A stretch of 36,205 nucleotides of DNA from an uncultured Acidobacteriota bacterium. GTDB taxonomy: Bacteria > Acidobacteriota > Blastocatellia > RBC074. Numbering within the stretch: position 1 is the stretch's first letter; each line of letters opens with the position of its first letter. The notes under the pieces are model-generated. The model was not told where the DNA came from and ran no database searches. It worked only from the letters and a program-made list of their open reading frames with translations. Below are positions 32,961 through 36,205 of this stretch, piece after piece. The stretch lies in contig CAIOZW010000088.1 in NCBI GenBank assembly GCA_903862855.1, positions 1 through 36,205 on the forward strand, written 5' to 3'. A program made the position numbers and the translations under genes.

Positions 32961-34418
32961 TCACGCCTGCTTGAGCAGTGGGGTGACGAGGTTGCCGTGG
33001 ACATCGGTGAGGCGGAAGTAGCGGCCCTGATACTTGTAGGTCAGTCGGGTATGGTCGAGTCCCAGCGTGTGGAGGATCGTCGCGTTGAGGTCGTGAACGT
33101 GGATTGGATCGCGGACGATGTTGTAGCTGAAGTCGTCCGTCTCGCCGATACTTACGCCCGGTTTGATGCCGCCACCAGCCATCCAGACAGTGAAGCAGCG
33201 CGGGTGGTGGTCACGGCCATAGTTTTCGGCTGTCAGCTTGCCCTGCGAATAGACCGTGCGTCCGAACTCACCGCCCCAGACGACCAGCGTATCCTCGAGC
33301 AGTCCGCGTGCAGCGAGGTCACGGATCAGCGCGGCTGATGGCTGATCCGTATCGAGGGTCTGCTTGACGATGTTCTTGGGCAACTCACCGTGCTGGTCCC
33401 AGCCACGATGGAAGAGCTGGATGAAGCGGACGCCACGCTCGGCGAGACGGCGGGCCATGAGACAATTGAAGGCGAAGGTTCCGGGCTTCTTGACGTCCGG
33501 GCCGTAGCTCTCGAGCGTCTTCTCCGACTCGCCCTTCAGATCCATCAGCTCTGGAACCGAAGACTGCATGCGGAAGGCCATCTCATACTGTGCTGTGCGG
33601 GAGAGTATCTCCGGATCGCCGTAGCGTGTCGCGTTGAGGGCATTCAGCTCACCCAGTTCATCGAGAAATTTGCGCCGGGTATCACGGTCGATCCCGGGGG
33701 GATTGGAAAGGTAGAGGACCGGATCGGGCCCATTGTGAAACTTGACTCCCTGGTAGCGCGAGGGCAGAAAGCCATTGCCCCAGAGACGATCATAGAGTGG
33801 CTGATCGCCACCGGTTCTCCCGACAGAGACGAGGACGATGAATGAGGGGAGGTCCTTGTTCTCGCTGCCCAGACCATAGGCAAGCCAGGCTCCGAGGCTG
33901 GGCCGGCCGGCGAGCTGAAACCCGGTCAGCGCGGTGGTGATTGCCGGATCGTGATTGATCTGTTCAGTGTGGAGCGACTTGATGAAGCTGAGCTGATCGA
34001 CCACTCCGGCGTGGTGCGGCAACAACTCACTGAGCCAGGCCCCCGACTGACCGTGCTGTGCGAACTTGAATTTGGATGGTGCAGTCGGGAAGCTCGACTG
34101 GTAGGCGGTCATTCCGGTCAGTCGCTGCCCCTGGCGGATCGAATCGGGCAGGTTCTGGCCGCGGTACTTTTCGAGCCCCGGTTTTGGATCGAAGAGGTCG
34201 AGCTGCGAAGGCCCACCGGCCTGGAAGAGATAGATCACTCTCTTTGCGGTCGGTTTGAAGTGGGGCTGGGGCAGGGAAGGCGACTGGTCCCCGCCATAAC
34301 CATCCTCACGGAGCAGTGTTGCCAGCGCTGCCGTGCCAAGTCCGAGACTGCACCGGCTGAAGAAGTGGCGGCGCGTCATCTGTAATGCTCTCTCTGCTTC
34401 AATTGGACTGTTCTTCAT
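32961..34418 (-). CDS. DUF1501 secreted sulfatase-like protein
   Basis: This 485-residue protein has a twin-arginine-type signal at about residues 14-36 ([23 protein letters not shown]) and DUF1501 motifs such as [46 protein letters not shown] and [22 protein letters not shown]1501 has the alkaline-phosphatase/sulfatase fold and is nearly always paired with a PSD1 (DUF1549/DUF1553) gene, as here: the partner's stop is 6 bases before this ATG. The pair is common in Planctomycetota and Acidobacteriota and is suspected to act on polysaccharides; no activity is established to my knowledge. An internal ATG at 34379 would start directly at the Tat signal. Confidence 0.92.
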   Translation of the reverse strand: MKNSPIEAERALQMTRRHFFSRCSLGLGTAALATLLREDGYGGDQSPSLPQPHFKPTAKRVIYLFQAGGPSQLDLFDPKPGLEKYRGQNLPDSIRQGQRLTGMTAYQSSFPTAPSKFKFAQHGQSGAWLSELLPHHAGVVDQLSFIKSLHTEQINHDPAITTALTGFQLAGRPSLGAWLAYGLGSENKDLPSFIVLVSVGRTGGDQPLYDRLWGNGFLPSRYQGVKFHNGPDPVLYLSNPPGIDRDTRRKFLDELGELNALNATRYGDPEILSRTAQYEMAFRMQSSVPELMDLKGESEKTLESYGPDVKKPGTFAFNCLMARRLAERGVRFIQLFHRGWDQHGELPKNIVKQTLDTDQPSAALIRDLAARGLLEDTLVVWGGEFGRTVYSQGKLTAENYGRDHHPRCFTVWMAGGGIKPGVSIGETDDFSYNIVRDPIHVHDLNATILHTLGLDHTRLTYKYQGRYFRLTDVHGNLVTPLLKQA

Positions 34419-34424
34419 ATAGCC

Positions 34425-36205
34425 TCACTGTTTGGTGATCGTTTCATCAAGATTGAGAATCAGGCTGGCGACCATCGACCAGGCCGCAACTTCCCGCGGT
34501 AAGAGCCTTGAGTCGACCCGGCGCTCACCAAGGCTGAGCAGACGATTGGCCTCCTCCGGATGGGCCGTAAAATGTTGCCGTTGTGACTGAAGGTAACGTG
34601 TCAGCACACGCAGTTCATTCTGATCGAGCTGGCGTAGAGTGATCGTGCGGAACCCCCAGGCGAGCCGGTCGGCATCGTCTGGTCCGCCTTCAAGCAGCAT
34701 TCGCTGGGCGATCAGCCGTGATGCCTCGATATAGGTGACATCGTTCATCAGATTGAGTGATTGGAGCGGTGTGTTGGTTCTCGTGTCACGAACGGTGCAG
34801 AACTCACGCGCCGAGGCGTCAAAGACCTGCATGTTTGGTGAAAGAACCGTCCGCTTCCAGAAGGTGTAGAGACTCCGCCGCCAGAGCCCTTCGCCGTGAT
34901 CAGTATCATACCTGGTCAGGCCGGAGAAGGTCATGTCCTTGTAGAGTCCGTCCGGCTGGTATGGTTTGACCGATGGTCCACCAAGTCTCTCCACCAGTAG
35001 TCCGGCGGCCGCGAGAGCCTGATCCCTGATCATATCGGCCGAGAGGCGAGTCCGCGGGCCGCGGGCAAGCAATCGGTTCTCCGGGTCGCGCTGCAGGCTG
35101 GCCGGGGCGAGGATGGCCGACTGACGGTAGGTGGTGCTGGTGACGATCTTCCGGAGCAGTGACTTGATGTCCCAGGCTTGCCCCGTGGATGGTGACTGGA
35201 ATTCGACAGCCAGCCAGTCGAGCAGCTCCGGGTGTGATGGCAACTCACCCTGTGATCCAAAGTCTTCGACAGTTCTGACCAGGCCCGCTCCGAAGATCAT
35301 CTGCCAGAAACGGTTGACGGCGACCCGTGAGGTCAACGGATGATCGGCCGAGGTCAACCACTTGGCCAGCCCGAGCCGGTTATTTGGCAGATCAGCCGGA
35401 AGGGGCGGAAGGATGGCCGGAACGCGCCTCTCAACCTTCTCTCCTGGTGCATCGTAGGCACCACGTCGCAGCAGGTGGGCCGGACGAGGCGTCGGCAGTT
35501 CTTCCATGACCATGATGGTCGTGAAACGGTCGATCATCTTCTGGCGCTGAACGACGAGATCCTGATACTGCTCGTGAAGTCGACGATACTTGCCGGGAGC
35601 CTTTGTTGCCAGATAGGCGGCGCGGAGCCGCGTCCGCTCGGCGTTACTCCGCCCGCTCTCCGGCCGCGCGGCAACTGCCCCAAGTGGTTCACGGCCAGCG
35701 ATCACCGTAATCTCGTCATTATCAAGAGTCCGGGTGTAGAAGCGTACCTCATCCATCACTCCACGGAAGCGCATCTCCTTACCGCCTCCACCACCGATTC
35801 GCAGTGGCTGGTTCGGCAGGCCCCAGTAGAGGTAGAGGTTGGGCTGCGTGACCTTCAGCCTCTGCTCGACGCCATTGACATAGAGACGCACCCGATCATC
35901 GTGCTGCCGGAATCCATCGAACTGGAGCAGGACGTGGTGCCACTCACCGGCAGAGAGGCTGGCCTCGGACTCCGACCGGTAGCCATCATAGTCCCATTCC
36001 CGAACCATCTGGATATGGATCTTCCCGTTGGCGTGGAAGAGTCCTACGCCGCCGATCCGCGGCAGGCCATGGACCCGCTCATCGGCGCTGTCGGCCATCT
36101 TGGTGAAGATCGCTCCACCATTCTCTGAATCCGGCCTGATCCAGGCAGAGACTGCAAAACGCTCGCGGAAATCCCGGGTGGTCGATTTGTAACGGAAGTC
36201 GGCGA
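34425..36205 (-). CDS. LamG and PSD1 (DUF1553) domain protein, 5' end outside the window
   Basis: The frame is open to the right edge, so the gene begins beyond it; the ATG at 36098 is internal. The 592 visible residues start in a LamG jellyroll ([20 protein letters not shown], then YVNGVEQRL and [17 protein letters not shown]). They continue into DUF1553/PSD1 with [19 protein letters not shown] and [21 protein letters not shown]. Such proteins often start with a PSC1 cytochrome and DUF1549 domain; those would be to the right. LamG suggests binding of a carbohydrate. It forms an operon with the DUF1501 gene. Confidence 0.93.
   Translation of the reverse strand, partial: ADFRYKSTTRDFRERFAVSAWIRPDSENGGAIFTKMADSADERVHGLPRIGGVGLFHANGKIHIQMVREWDYDGYRSESEASLSAGEWHHVLLQFDGFRQHDDRVRLYVNGVEQRLKVTQPNLYLYWGLPNQPLRIGGGGGKEMRFRGVMDEVRFYTRTLDNDEITVIAGREPLGAVAARPESGRSNAERTRLRAAYLATKAPGKYRRLHEQYQDLVVQRQKMIDRFTTIMVMEELPTPRPAHLLRRGAYDAPGEKVERRVPAILPPLPADLPNNRLGLAKWLTSADHPLTSRVAVNRFWQMIFGAGLVRTVEDFGSQGELPSHPELLDWLAVEFQSPSTGQAWDIKSLLRKIVTSTTYRQSAILAPASLQRDPENRLLARGPRTRLSADMIRDQALAAAGLLVERLGGPSVKPYQPDGLYKDMTFSGLTRYDTDHGEGLWRRSLYTFWKRTVLSPNMQVFDASAREFCTVRDTRTNTPLQSLNLMNDVTYIEASRLIAQRMLLEGGPDDADRLAWGFRTITLRQLDQNELRVLTRYLQSQRQHFTAHPEEANRLLSLGERRVDSRLLPREVAAWSMVASLILNLDETITKQ

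Noticed and set aside
32610-33338. 242-residue plus-strand reading frame
   Set aside because: It runs antisense through the well-supported DUF1501 gene and its product has shadow-type composition without domains.
35340-36128. 262-residue plus-strand reading frame opposite the PSD1 gene
   Set aside because: It is the antisense shadow of the LamG/DUF1553 coding sequence, whose motifs are unmistakable on the minus strand.

Overview
The window looks like a chromosomal segment of a Gram-negative bacterium, most likely an Acidobacteriota member. The reasons are two Oar-like TonB-dependent receptors with an N-terminal carboxypeptidase-regulatory-like domain, a DUF1501/PSD1 gene pair, a PQQ-type propeller and a WG-repeat protein. 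This assignment rests on family composition only. No tRNA, rRNA, CRISPR array, insertion sequence or phage gene was seen.

Layout. 1-465 is the 3' end of an unidentified helical-repeat protein. 548-2952 (-) is a glycosyltransferase 4 gene overlapping a MacB/FtsX-type permease. After a non-coding gap with a REP-like hairpin comes a cobalt/nickel-flavoured block on the plus strand: a His-rich CDF exporter (3877-4893), the ECF importer genes cbiM, cbiN, cbiQ and cbiO (5016-7765), a [2Fe-2S] thioredoxin-fold protein, a 98-residue two-cysteine protein, a COG0523 (CobW-type) GTPase with a large insertion, and a cytoplasmic WD40 propeller (to 10903). From cbiN onwards the genes overlap or are closely spaced, so they are probably one operon. 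An ABC-2 ATPase (+) then converges on two DUF3526 permeases (-) across a strong hairpin.

A second plus-strand unit (15359-26285) encodes an Oar-like TonB receptor, a secreted PQQ-type propeller, a 1586-residue CobN-family chelatase held between two membrane helices, a multi-pass membrane protein, an ExbB/MotA-like channel and a DUF2149 protein. The last four match the order I recall for hmuS-hmuT-hmuU-hmuV of Bacteroidota haem-uptake loci. A second Oar-like receptor, a WG-repeat protein and a secreted protein of unknown function follow (26697-31713). The right end, on the minus strand, holds an orphan LytTR response regulator and a DUF1501 / LamG-PSD1 pair that runs off the window.

How the genes may work together (inference). 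The outer-membrane receptor would bring a metal-tetrapyrrole into the periplasm. The membrane-tethered CobN-like protein, whose charge pattern places its catalytic domain in the periplasm, would insert or more likely remove the metal. No AAA+ partner (CobS/CobT, ChlI/ChlD) is encoded here, so the ExbB-like/DUF2149 pair may couple the proton gradient to this step or to the receptor. Free Co2+ or Ni2+ could then enter through CbiMNQO, be handled by the CobW-type GTPase, and be expelled by the CDF pump when in excess. The substrate (haem, corrinoid or other) cannot be decided from sequence.
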